From: Tolypothrix sp. PCC 7910
GTDB taxonomy: Bacteria; Cyanobacteriota; Cyanobacteriia; Cyanobacteriales; Nostocaceae
Direction of reading: 5' to 3'
Assembly: GCF_011769525.1 (NCBI RefSeq)
Contig: NZ_CP050440.1
Coordinates: 1,675,501 to 1,739,500, forward strand
Length of the DNA: 64,000 nucleotides
The notes beneath the pieces were generated by a model. It was given only the letters and a program-made list of their open reading frames with translations. It ran no database searches and was not told the origin of the DNA. Positions 29,311 to 38,141 of this stretch are shown here, piece after piece. How positions within the stretch are numbered: position 1 is the stretch's first letter; each line of letters opens with the position of its first letter. The translations under genes and the position numbers were made by a program.

Positions 29311-29339
29311 ATCCCCGACTTATTGAAGAAGTCGGGGAT
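29311..29339. terminator. Strong hairpin after the KAP gene
   Basis: ATCCCCGACTT (29311-29321) pairs with 29329-29339 over a 7-base loop; outer AGTTG/CAACT bases can extend it. No T-run follows. CCCCGACTT palindromes recur across Nostocales genomes as far as I recall, so this may be both a repeat and a terminator separating the KAP and methyltransferase transcripts. Confidence 0.5.
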
Positions 29340-29495
29340 ATTGCAACTAAGTAAACTTAATAGGGCAAACTACTACTTGGACAAATCTTATTTTTAGGGT
29401 AAAATGTATTGCTTTAAATTTTTATTATTATAGTTCGTGTAATCGCTGGTTCACGTACCTCCATCAGAGTCCATAGGTCAACGTCTGAATCACAA

Positions 29496-30821
29496 ATGAG
29501 ACTCAGAACTGATAACTTAGAACTCAGCACTGTTCACCAAAGACCAATTGCAGTTGACTTGTTTGCTGGTGCAGGCGGTATGACTCTTGGCTTTGAACAA
29601 GCTGGCTTTGATGTGCTGGCATCTGTTGAAATCGACCCGATTCACTGTGCCATCCATGAATTTAATTTTCCTTTTTGGACAGTATTATGCCAAAGCGTTG
29701 TAGATACTACAGGGGAAGAGATTAGAAAGCGATCGCAAATTGGCGATCGCGAAATAGATGTGGTAATTTCGGGTAGTCCCTGCCAAGGTTTCTCTCTAAT
29801 TGGTAAACGCGCTGTTGATGACCCCCGCAACTCTTTAGTATTTCACTTTCAGCGCCTAGTTTTGGAGTTGCAACCGAAGTTTTTTGTGATGGAAAATGTT
29901 CGAGGCATCACAATTGGCGAACATAAACAAATTCTGCAAACTTTGATTAGTGAGTTTCAAAGTAAAGGCTATCAAGTAGAAGAAAATTACCAAATTCTTA
30001 ATGCTGCTCATTATGGTGTACCACAGGCACGGGAAAGATTATTTTTGTTAGGTGCAAGGGAAGATATAGCTTTACCAAAATATCCTCAACCGATTACTCA
30101 AATCGCAAAACTCCATAATTCTACAAAACCAAATTTATCTCCATTGCCAATGAGTCCAACTGTGTGGGATGCCATTGGCGATATCCCAGAAGTAGAAAAC
30201 TATGATGAGTTACTTTTTCAAGATTCAGTATTAGCAGAATATGGTAAACCTAGTAATTATGCTCTGCAACTTCGCTGTATTGAAAATTTAGCAAATAATT
30301 ATTCATATCCACGTAAATTTAATTCTCAAATTCTCTCTTCCAGTTTCCGCACCAAACACTCAGATGCAACTAGAGAACGCTTTGCGGCTACAATGCAAGG
30401 AGAAAGAGAACCCATTAGTCGGTTTCATAAATTACATCCATCTGGTGTTTGTAACACATTAAGAGCAGGTACAGATATGTATCGTGGCTCTTTTACTTCT
30501 CCTAGACCCATTCATCCTTTTACACCTCGATGTATCACAGTTAGAGAAGCAGCAAGACTACATTCTTATCCTGATTGGTTTAGATTTCATATTACAAAAT
30601 GGCATGGATTTCGCCAAGTTGGTAATTCTGTACCTCCTTATTTGGCTAAGTCTATTGCATCAGAAATTATCAATGTGTTGGGAATATCGCCATCTCAACC
30701 AAACATCATTCAAGAACTTGGTGATGAAAGTTTATTGCATTTTAAAATGTTGGAAGCAGCTAAATATTATGGTGTTAATCCCAAAGTCATGGAGATTATC
30801 AGCGATACAGCAAACTTATAA
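29496..30821 (+). CDS. DNA C5-cytosine methyltransferase
   Basis: 441 residues with all catalytic motifs: motif I DLFAGAGG (21-28), motif IV SPCQGFS with nucleophile Cys96, motif VI ENV (133-135), motif VIII QARER (177-181), and motif X QVGNSVPP. The region between VIII and IX is the target-recognition domain; specificity cannot be read. No restriction endonuclease gene is adjacent, so it is an orphan methyltransferase or works with the upstream KAP NTPase. The first ~15 residues come from an AACTCAGCACTG-type repeat, so the original start may have been lost or moved. Its stop overlaps the convergent glycosidase gene by 6 bases. Confidence 0.93.
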   Translation: MRLRTDNLELSTVHQRPIAVDLFAGAGGMTLGFEQAGFDVLASVEIDPIHCAIHEFNFPFWTVLCQSVVDTTGEEIRKRSQIGDREIDVVISGSPCQGFSLIGKRAVDDPRNSLVFHFQRLVLELQPKFFVMENVRGITIGEHKQILQTLISEFQSKGYQVEENYQILNAAHYGVPQARERLFLLGAREDIALPKYPQPITQIAKLHNSTKPNLSPLPMSPTVWDAIGDIPEVENYDELLFQDSVLAEYGKPSNYALQLRCIENLANNYSYPRKFNSQILSSSFRTKHSDATRERFAATMQGEREPISRFHKLHPSGVCNTLRAGTDMYRGSFTSPRPIHPFTPRCITVREAARLHSYPDWFRFHITKWHGFRQVGNSVPPYLAKSIASEIINVLGISPSQPNIIQELGDESLLHFKMLEAAKYYGVNPKVMEIISDTANL

Positions 30822-32015
30822 TTGTAAATTTCCGAAAATCTTTTGGTTTTCTCGGCTAGCTACACGAATCGTATAACCATCTTTGACAGCAATATTCGGT
30901 GTCCATTCATAAACCCCATCGCTAGCAGTACGGGTAGAAATATTTTGGATAGTTTTGTTGTTGCTATTGAATAATTTAATAGACACATCACCGTTGATAT
31001 TGTCTCGCCACAAGATTAAATAAGGGCGATTTTGTTCAACTTGTACTTTAGCAACTGGCTGTTCGATTAATATTTGCGGTACAACCTTTTGAGTTTCAAT
31101 CTTGCGAACTCCTAGGTAATGGGGTAAATCTCGAAATGTGGGATTTTCTTGAGGATTAGACAGTTGGGGTAAGATAATATCTCCCACTTTTGCATTAAAC
31201 AAATAAGTGGATCTGCCACCATCAACGGTTATGATATCTCCTTTAACACCTAACTGGCGTAATAATTTAGCAGCTTCATCCAGAGTTGTTTGATTCACTG
31301 TCATAATTAACAGTTGCTCATTACCCGGACGGCCATCTTTATTTAAAGTACCGATAACTTGATATTTATTTATTTGATTGTTAGCTAATACTTTTGCAGG
31401 ATGGTCGCTATATTTATAACTAACGATCGCATTTTTCACTCCTGTTTGATTGAGAGGCGCACCGCTAGCTGGATCATAATCTGTAATATATGCTTGCTTA
31501 TCATCCCAAACTAAAGCTTTTAAGCGAATTGTACGATAAAATTCAGACTCTGGATTCTTAACTGGCCCGTATGGGCTATGACCTCCGGTAATCACTACAC
31601 CATTAAATTTAATTGGGAAAGATAATTGTGTACTTGGTTGGTATTGCTCGAAAAACGAACAATTAATCATGGAGAATACATCATTCCCATAGAGTTTTTT
31701 ATATTCGTCATTTACTTGCGAAAACAATTTATTTTTAAAATAAGGGCTATAAATTCCTCCTTCGCCTTTATAGTATTTACCTTGACCATAACCCATATTA
31801 TCAACCTCACCCACAACTTGGTCTATCCGCATTTTTCGGAGGTCAATTACTTGTAAATATGCTGTATTACCCTTCGTTAATTCTTTTTTATATAACCCTG
31901 CACCATCTATGACATGAAGCGGCTGATAAGAAGCTAAAGGGTTAGAAACTTGAGCTATATAAATACTAGTCAAAAGTGGAATAACAAAAAATAAAAAGCT
32001 AATTACAGCATTCAT
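30816..32015 (-). CDS. Phosphodiester glycosidase (NAGPA-like) family protein
   Basis: 399 residues. The N-terminal hydrophobic segment (4-22) is a signal/anchor. The core has the NAGPA/DUF2233 features: INCSFFE, FNGVVITGGHSPYGP, LLIMTVNQTTLDEAAKLLRQLG and the signature VDGGRSTYLF. A ~90-residue C-terminal beta domain follows (ILWRDNINGDVSIKLF), similar to a wall-binding or Ig-like appendage. The family cleaves sugar-phosphodiesters; the bacterial substrate is unknown, likely a cell-envelope polymer. Convergent with the methyltransferase, overlapping it by 6 bases. Confidence 0.85.
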   Translation of the reverse strand: MNAVISFLFFVIPLLTSIYIAQVSNPLASYQPLHVIDGAGLYKKELTKGNTAYLQVIDLRKMRIDQVVGEVDNMGYGQGKYYKGEGGIYSPYFKNKLFSQVNDEYKKLYGNDVFSMINCSFFEQYQPSTQLSFPIKFNGVVITGGHSPYGPVKNPESEFYRTIRLKALVWDDKQAYITDYDPASGAPLNQTGVKNAIVSYKYSDHPAKVLANNQINKYQVIGTLNKDGRPGNEQLLIMTVNQTTLDEAAKLLRQLGVKGDIITVDGGRSTYLFNAKVGDIILPQLSNPQENPTFRDLPHYLGVRKIETQKVVPQILIEQPVAKVQVEQNRPYLILWRDNINGDVSIKLFNSNNKTIQNISTRTASDGVYEWTPNIAVKDGYTIRVASRENQKIFGNLQL

Positions 32016-32271
32016 TTGGGTTATTTATAGCAAAAAATAATTAACCCAGATTATACCAATTCAAGAGATGTTGCCAATTGGGTTGGCGTAGCCCGTCGCA
32101 GATATCCCAGCGGATAGTGCTGAAGACGTACAACCCTTGATAGGAGACAAGATCCAAAAAATTTAGTAAATTGTTTCCCCAAGGCTGCATAAAATTGCGA
32201 TCGCTAACCTATTGATGAAGTGAAGGGGTTGAAACCTCGCAAACACCACTCAAATCAAAAGGAAAACGATT

Positions 32272-32925
32272 ATGAAAACCCAAATGTTGTTAAGTCTTGC
32301 TTGTTCTCTGTCTTTGTTAGGTGCTGTGACAGTTCCAGCTAGCGCGCAACCAACTACAAATGCATCGCCTCAACCAACGCTACAGCCGCAAGCAGCTAGC
32401 CAAGATTTAACCATCCCTCAAGATACAGCAATTATTGTTTCCTTTCCTGCATCTGTTACTGTAGATGTTGGGCAAAAGAAAGATTATCCTTTGACACTTC
32501 CCTTAGCTAGTGCAATTAAAGATGCTCAAGGTAATGTTGTCGCACCAGAAAATACCCCCGTTACCATTGTGCTAAAGCCTACTGATGGAGGCGCTAAAAT
32601 TGTTGCCCAATCTTTGGTAATTAATGGGCGCATCGTCACTATTAAAGCATCAAGTCAGATGATTCCTGGCACTACTATTACTCAAAAGCGTGCTAATGAT
32701 AAAGCTGTAGAGAATGGTTCTGTTTGGGGTAGACTGACTGGCAGTACCTTGGGCTTTATCAGCAATGGAGATCCTGAACAGTTTGACCGAGGTGCAATGT
32801 TAGGAAGCGCTATTGGATTAGTTACAGGTTTGCGTTCCGCAGAAAATACTCGGATTGTGCAGATTCCCCAAAGCAGCGTTTACGTTTTATCTCTAGAAGC
32901 GCCTATCCAATTGTCTGGGCGCTAG
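32272..32925 (+). CDS. Secreted hypothetical protein
   Basis: 217 residues. A signal peptide ends at PASAQ (~residue 26), followed by a Pro/Gln/Thr-rich spacer and a beta-rich domain (TAIIVSFPASVTVDV, TPVTIVLKPTDGG, SLVINGRIVTIKASS). The fragment GAMLGSAIGLVTG near the end resembles a glycine-zipper-like helix. Some cyanobacterial relatives are labelled TrbI/VirB10-like, but no conjugation genes are near. AAAGGAAAA precedes the ATG. Its 3' end overlaps the convergent CHAD gene by 23 bases. Confidence 0.7.
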   Translation: MKTQMLLSLACSLSLLGAVTVPASAQPTTNASPQPTLQPQAASQDLTIPQDTAIIVSFPASVTVDVGQKKDYPLTLPLASAIKDAQGNVVAPENTPVTIVLKPTDGGAKIVAQSLVINGRIVTIKASSQMIPGTTITQKRANDKAVENGSVWGRLTGSTLGFISNGDPEQFDRGAMLGSAIGLVTGLRSAENTRIVQIPQSSVYVLSLEAPIQLSGR

Positions 32926-33931
32926 TCTCATCTTCATTCACAAAGCCAGAGTCTTTGGGATGTAAAATTGTTAAATGAAAACCATGTCTAGTTTCAGTTG
33001 TCAGATAACGCTCTTGTAATGGTTGCCACTGCTGCCATAATTTATAGCGATTTTCAGTGAGTAATTTATTCAATCCATGCACGTGAGAATCCATATCTGA
33101 CTTAAAGACATCTTCAAGCCATTCAGTCAACACCACACTATCTTGCATTGCACCCAAAATATCTTGGATCTTTTTCACATCTGCAATGTAAGCTGCATAG
33201 GATTCACTGTATAAATCTGCAAATAAATCCATTTGGTAGCGTACACGTTTGGCTTGTTTGCGTAAACTATGAAGTTTTTCTCCTTCATTAGCTAAGTGTT
33301 GTTCTACTTTTTTTGCTCCCCAATCAGTGCGGACTTTGAATTGCGATTCCACAACTTCAGTACCCACTAGCCAACCCGGATGCAATAAGAATTGGCTTAC
33401 TTCTGGTAACAGTAAATCTGGTAGAACTTGCTGAATAGTAATCGAAGCTAATTCTTGATAACTGGGTTTTTCTAACCAATCTTCTAAAGCCTGTTTTAAA
33501 GACTTATACGAGTCATCTTTTAATGTTGTTTGTACAGTATCTAGAGCGTGTTCACGTTGTTTAGCTAAAGCATCAAAAGCAGTATTTAAATGCTTCTGAT
33601 CTTTAGAAGATAACTGTGGTTTATAATCTTTTTCTAGAGTTTCTTTGAGTACATCTAAATCTCGGAGATTACCCAGGCGACGAGCAAGTTTTCCAATATT
33701 TTTATCACTGATTGGCTTAGATAAGTTGAGGGCGATCGCAAATCTACTGACAGAGGTACGTAGGCGACGCATTCCTACTCGCATTTGATGCAATGCCTCT
33801 GGGTCTTCATCTTTCTTAACTGATTTTTCCCACTTCAAAGTTTTCTTATAATGTTTTTCAATCGCCTGATAAGCGTAGTCTCCTAGGGTTTTGATGGTGG
33901 TATTTGTATCTAATTCCATAAGTTCAACCAA
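32903..33931 (-). CDS. CHAD domain protein
   Basis: 342 residues with the CHAD core: the histidine-bearing ALHQMRVGMRRLRTSV (~46-61), RRLGNLRDLDVL, and LHSLRKQAKRVRYQMDLF. These conserved basic residues bind polyphosphate. CHAD proteins associate with polyphosphate granules; here no fused CYTH/triphosphatase domain exists. Full length. Tail-to-tail overlap of 23 bases with the secreted protein gene. Confidence 0.92.
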   Translation of the reverse strand: MVELMELDTNTTIKTLGDYAYQAIEKHYKKTLKWEKSVKKDEDPEALHQMRVGMRRLRTSVSRFAIALNLSKPISDKNIGKLARRLGNLRDLDVLKETLEKDYKPQLSSKDQKHLNTAFDALAKQREHALDTVQTTLKDDSYKSLKQALEDWLEKPSYQELASITIQQVLPDLLLPEVSQFLLHPGWLVGTEVVESQFKVRTDWGAKKVEQHLANEGEKLHSLRKQAKRVRYQMDLFADLYSESYAAYIADVKKIQDILGAMQDSVVLTEWLEDVFKSDMDSHVHGLNKLLTENRYKLWQQWQPLQERYLTTETRHGFHLTILHPKDSGFVNEDETSAQTIG

Positions 33932-34201
33932 TGAGATACCGATGCGGATTATTGCATGATAACATCAGTCAAAAATTTGCCTATATAACTTTTGATATTT
34001 TTTTAAGCAATTCTTCATATAAAAGCCGAAGATAGTTAAAAATTTTGATTATATTATTGAAAATTTTTCTTTCAACAACACAATTATTATGGTTGCGATC
34101 GCTCATTTTTAAATCACAATTATCAGTTACCAATATAAATACAAAACTAGTATTAGCTACAACATTAATTATTTAATGTCAACTCAGACAATACTTAGGC
34201 A

Positions 34202-35290
34202 ATGTGTAATATGAATAACTGCGATTTAATAGAAGAAGTATCTTTGACATTTACTGAAAGTTTCCAAAAACACAGAACAGACCTTTCAGCATTACTATTA
34301 ACTCCCGACAAGTATCTCTGGTTGGGATCGGATGAAAGCTCTACCTTGGAAAGGCTGTCTTTACTTGATGGTAAGAATTTTGGCGACCATCAACAATTTC
34401 GCGTTGCAGAATTTATCAGTTTACCCGCGCCAGAAAGTGAGGAAATTGATATCGAAGGGCTAGCTTATGCCGACTATTACTTATGGCTAGTTGGTTCCCA
34501 CAGCTACAAGCGTAAAAAACCGAAAACAAAACATACCGATGTAAAAAATATTCAAAGATTGGCAAACGTTACATCAGAACCTAACCGTTATCTTCTCGGC
34601 AGAATTCCGCTTGTAGATGGAAAATTATTCTCATCTTGTCCACACCCCAAAAATCCAGATGTGCAGTTAAGTGCTGCCAAACTAGAGTACATTAACCAGA
34701 GTAATTTGCTAATGACAGCCTTAGCAGATGATCCTCATTTAGGCTTATATATTCAAGCAGCAGTTCCCGGTAAAGACAATGGTTTTGATATTGAAGGAAT
34801 CAGCATTTATCAAAATCGAATTTTTCTAGGTTTACGAGGGCCAGTATTACGTGGTTGGGCTGTAATTTTAGAAATTGAATTAGAAAAATCTACCCCAGGA
34901 TTGATGACATTAAAACCAATAGGTTATCAACAAAAGGAATATAAAAAACATTTTCTGTGGTTGAATGGTTTAGGAATTCGGGATTTAGCTTTAGATGGGG
35001 AAGACTTATTGATATTAGCCGGGCCGACAATGGATTTAGACGGCCCAGTGCAACTTTATCGCTGGCAAGGTGGCGTAAATTTAGCCGAAAATATTTTAAG
35101 CTACCCAGAACTTTTACAAGATATTCCCTATGGTAATCGCGAGGATCATGCTGAAGGGATGACGCTATTAAATGATATTACTGGTAAACCTTCATTACTG
35201 ATAGTTTATGATTCTCCAGCTAAGAGTCGGTTAGTAGGGGAGAGTGGAGTAATAGCAGATTTGTTGAGTTTGGTAATTGGTAATGGGTAA
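34202..35290 (+). CDS. DUF3616 protein
   Basis: 362 residues, probably a beta-propeller-like fold: repeated motifs such as LTPDKYLWLGSDE, EGLAYADYYLWLVGSH, DIEGISIYQNRIFLGLRG and REDHAEGMTLL. This set is the DUF3616 pattern (function unknown, related in layout to esterase-like phytases). A start at Met4 is equally possible. The last residues (LSLVIGNG) and the stop come from a GGTAATTGGTAATGGG repeat, so the native C-terminus was slightly altered. Confidence 0.85.
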   Translation: MCNMNNCDLIEEVSLTFTESFQKHRTDLSALLLTPDKYLWLGSDESSTLERLSLLDGKNFGDHQQFRVAEFISLPAPESEEIDIEGLAYADYYLWLVGSHSYKRKKPKTKHTDVKNIQRLANVTSEPNRYLLGRIPLVDGKLFSSCPHPKNPDVQLSAAKLEYINQSNLLMTALADDPHLGLYIQAAVPGKDNGFDIEGISIYQNRIFLGLRGPVLRGWAVILEIELEKSTPGLMTLKPIGYQQKEYKKHFLWLNGLGIRDLALDGEDLLILAGPTMDLDGPVQLYRWQGGVNLAENILSYPELLQDIPYGNREDHAEGMTLLNDITGKPSLLIVYDSPAKSRLVGESGVIADLLSLVIGNG

Positions 35291-35390
35291 TTGTTAATGG
35301 GTAATGGGTAATGCTAATTTCTCCCTCATCCTCCTCATCTCCCAGTCCCCAGTCCCCAGTCCCCAGTCCCCAGTCCCCAGTCCCCAATCC
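35274..35390. repeat. STRR array
   Basis: GGTAATT/GGGTAAT units followed by CTCATCC and about seven CCCAGTC-type heptamers, filling the space between convergent DUF3616 and NIL-ferredoxin genes. Confidence 0.8.
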
Positions 35391-35846
35391 CTAAAGATTA
35401 GTAGAAATTGCTTGCACCGGGCAGGTAGGGATACACTGTTCGCAGACAATGCAACGCGATCGCGTGAATGTCAGCTTATATGTTTCTGGATGGAGACTCA
35501 AGGCTTCAGTGGGACAAACCCCAGTACATAAACCGCAGTGAACACAGGTATCTTCATCAATGACAATTTCGCCCAATGTATGTGACACATTGATGTTTTG
35601 CGATCGCATCCACTCAATCGCCGCATCTAACTGATCGATATCTCCCAATAATTCCACAACCAGCTTACCAATTTGATTTGGGGCAACTTGGGCACGGATA
35701 ATATTAGCCGCAACATTAAACTCTTTAGCCAGTCTATAGGTAACCGGCATTTGTATAGCACGTTTGGGAAAAGTGAGAGTAACTCGTTTTTTCACAGGCT
35801 TGGCAGAGACTCTTGTCTGTTCTAGGGTATCTTTAATTTTGGGCAT
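35391..35846 (-). CDS. NIL domain plus 2[4Fe-4S] ferredoxin
   Basis: About 152 residues from an ATG at 35846; the frame runs further upstream (to 35924) only through repeat sequence. A GTG at 35795 (before KKRVTLTF) is a likely native start. A NIL ligand-binding domain (first ~75 residues, as in methionine ABC transporters) is followed by two ferredoxin motifs CVHCGLCTGVCP and CIVCEQCIPTCP. This fusion occurs in plants, cyanobacteria and homocysteine-related loci, where it is implicated in methionine or sulfur metabolism; the exact reaction is not established. Confidence 0.87.
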   Translation of the reverse strand: MPKIKDTLEQTRVSAKPVKKRVTLTFPKRAIQMPVTYRLAKEFNVAANIIRAQVAPNQIGKLVVELLGDIDQLDAAIEWMRSQNINVSHTLGEIVIDEDTCVHCGLCTGVCPTEALSLHPETYKLTFTRSRCIVCEQCIPTCPVQAISTNL

Positions 35847-35957
35847 TGGGCATGGGGCATTGGGCATAGGTAATTGGTAATTGGTAATTGGTAATTGGGT
35901 GTTTTTTATTTCCCCTTGTCCCAATCCCCAATCCCCAATCCCTAGTCCCCATTACCC
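35840..35957. repeat. STRR array next to the IS
   Basis: GGCATTG/GGCATGG units, four GGTAATT units, then CCCAATC units, running up to the left flank of the ISAs1 element. The insertion thus landed in repeat DNA. Confidence 0.8.
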
Positions 35958-35970
35958 CTTATCCCCAGAG

Positions 35971-37144
35971 CAGGGTGGTTTCATACAAACAGAGAAAAAT
36001 AATAATGATTCATAGGGGGAAATAAAACATTTACAACAGGCGAAGTATGAATCTGCTCGAGCAGTTGCAACAAGTTCCAGACTATCGGCATATCCGAGGA
36101 CGAAGACACGAGCTATGGTTAGTTTTGTTGTTAATATTACTAGGAGCAATGACGGGGTACTGGGGTTATCGACCACTGGAGGACTTTACTAAGGTACATC
36201 GGCAAAGCTTGATTCAAATGTTAGAACTGACAGATGATATTAAGTTTCCTTCATACTCGACATTCCGACGGGTACTAAAAACCATCGATTTTCAGCCATT
36301 AACAGACTTATTTAATACTTGGGCATTGGCGATCGCCTCACCAAAACCAGAGGAAAGATTAGCAGTTGATGCTAAGAGCATTCGTTGCACACTGACAGAT
36401 TATAGTCAGTCATATCAGAACTTTATCTCGGTTGTGTCAGTATTTAGTCACCAACGTGGTGTTGTTGTCCAGATGCAAGCATTTGCTAATAAACAAGTCA
36501 GCGAAGTCGCAGTTGTGCAACAGTTAATATCTGAGTTTACAGATTCTAGCGTCATGTTTACCCTGGATGCTCTGCACTGTCAAAAAAAACAGTATCGTTG
36601 ATTATCAATACAGATAATGATTATTTGATTGGATTGAAGGAAAACCAGCCTAAACTCTACAAAATGGCTCAAACTCAATTCCTTCAATCACCTCCACTCA
36701 GTTGTGCCACAGCTATTGATTCGGGGCATTCCAGAATTGTCAAACGCACTTGCCAAGTATTTGCAGTTCCCGAATCACTTCAAAATCAATGGGCTGGACT
36801 CAAAACATTTGTTGTTGTCGAGCGTCAGGGTGAACGCGATCGCCAACCATTTCACGAATATCAGTTTTACATTTGTAGTCAACATCTCGAAGCTCAACAA
36901 TTGCTTGCTGATACTCAAGGACACTGGGGAATTGAAAATCGACTACACTGGGTCAAAGATGTGACATTTTCCGAAGATTTTCCACTGCGTCGTGGTGGCA
37001 ATGCTCCTGTCAATTGGGCAATTTTGCACACCTTTTTCATTACGATCGCCAGATTTTTTGGTTTCCGAACTATCCCTCAAGCACAACGTGCCTTATCCAA
37101 CCAACTCCAAAAGGTTTTTTCTCTGTTTGTATGAAACCACCCTG
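35971..37144 (+). mobile_element. ISAs1-family insertion sequence, complete (1174 bp)
   Basis: Perfect terminal inverted repeats of 29 bp: 35971-35999, starting CAGGGTGGTTTCATAC, and the complement at 37116-37144. The single transposase gene lies inside. The outside flanks CTTATCCCCAGAG (35958-35970) and CTTCTCCCCAGAG (37145-37157) match at 12 of 13 positions and may be an aged target duplication, although both lie in repetitive C-rich sequence and ISAs1 duplications are usually 8-10 bp. The element is otherwise intact. Confidence 0.92.
36047..37134 (+). CDS. ISAs1-family DDE transposase in two frames (-1 shift at A8)
   Basis: The first frame (36047-36601, 184 residues) begins like other ISAs1 transposases and holds AVDAKSIR (first Asp) and TLDALHCQKK (second Asp). 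The second frame (to 37134) holds NDYLIGLKENQ and HWGIENRLHWVKDV (catalytic Glu). The switch occurs at eight A residues (36582-36589). Slippage of -1 on A-AAA-AAA (36583-36589) gives QKKTVSLIINTDNDYLIG, the expected continuous protein of about 362 residues. Either programmed frameshifting or a one-base loss from nine A residues explains it. The TIRs are perfect, arguing for recent activity. Confidence 0.88.
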
Positions 37145-37235
37145 CTTCTCCCCAGAGGGGGCCCCGAGTTCCCCAACCCCCAGCCTTCAGTTAAACTTAA
37201 GATGATAATGCTTAATAAGATTTAATAATTTTGTT

Positions 37236-37826
37236 ATGACTAAAGATTCGCCAGTGAATACTCCAGCAAAGCCGGAATCTACAACAGCGGCGCGAGTAAG
37301 AAATTTTTTAATCGCCCTAGTAGCGATCGCACTCAGCGTTGCTTTAGTTGTAGGATTGCGAAGTGAAACAACTTCGGCTTCTTTGAGTAAGTTGGATGAA
37401 GCCTCTACACCCCTAGAAGTAGCTATCAGCAACGGTAAGCCTTCACTGGTAGAGTTTTACGCTGATTGGTGTACTGTTTGTCAAAAAATGGTACCAGATA
37501 TGACTGAGTTAAAACAGCAATATGCAGATCAGCTCAACTTTGTCATGCTAAATGTGGATAACACCAAATGGCTACCAGAAATGCTGAAATATCGGGTGGA
37601 TGGCATTCCCCATTTTGTATTTTTGGGTAAGAATGGTGAAACCATAGCGCAAGCAATTGGAGATCAACCGCGCGCTGTGATGGCTAGTAATTTAGAGGCT
37701 TTAGCAACAGATTCATCTCTACCTTACGCCCAACTTAGCGGCCAGGTTTCTAAATTCTCTGCACCTGTTACACCAACAGCTAGCCAAGAAGATCCGCGTA
37801 GTCATGGTAGTCAGGTGGTAAATTAG
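37236..37826 (+). CDS. txlA: Membrane-anchored thioredoxin TxlA/HCF164
   Basis: 196 residues. One membrane helix (~23-40) anchors a thioredoxin fold with active site WCTVC (Cys79, Cys82), cis-Pro125 in GIPHF, and the Asp/Trp-bearing NVDNTKWLPE typical of TxlA. HCF164/TxlA passes reducing power into the thylakoid lumen for cytochrome b6f and cytochrome c maturation, working with CcdA. No ccdA adjoins it here. It starts ~90 bases downstream of the IS end, so the IS lies in its upstream region and could affect its promoter. Confidence 0.92.
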   Translation: MTKDSPVNTPAKPESTTAARVRNFLIALVAIALSVALVVGLRSETTSASLSKLDEASTPLEVAISNGKPSLVEFYADWCTVCQKMVPDMTELKQQYADQLNFVMLNVDNTKWLPEMLKYRVDGIPHFVFLGKNGETIAQAIGDQPRAVMASNLEALATDSSLPYAQLSGQVSKFSAPVTPTASQEDPRSHGSQVVN

Positions 37827-38141
37827 TAATTCGTAATTCGTAATTCGTAATTAGGTATGGGTTGAAATCTGCCCAACTTAATTGCGATTTTTTTTATTTA
37901 ATAATTCAATAGAGGCAAGGCATAGTTAAGTTTTCTATATTACCTAGAAATTATTGATGCTGTGCCTCTAATGTTATTTATATAGACCTTTATAGGAGCG
38001 GAAAATTATTGTGCGCTCACGAGAATATTTACTAAATATACGTTTTTATAAAAAATTTAAAGCACAATAATGAAAAACTTATCTTTACCGATTACCTTTT
38101 AAGTTTTAATTACGAATTACGAATTATTTAGGAGTTTAACC
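37827..38141. repeat. Intergenic region bracketed by inverted TAATTCG repeats
   Basis: TAATTCG heptamers (four) at 37826-37853 and their complements ATTACGA (two to three) at 38107-38130 face each other across ~250 bp of AT-rich sequence, forming a long-range inverted repeat. No gene inside. AGGAG at 38132-38136 serves the next gene. Confidence 0.7.

Noticed and set aside
29400-29495. Possible tRNA (GGTTCACGTACCTCC stretch)
   Set aside because: No cloverleaf can be drawn with acceptor and anticodon stems.
30484-30876. 130-codon frame overlapping the methyltransferase 3' end
   Set aside because: Out of frame with motifs IX/X of the methyltransferase, Leu/Ile-rich shadow.
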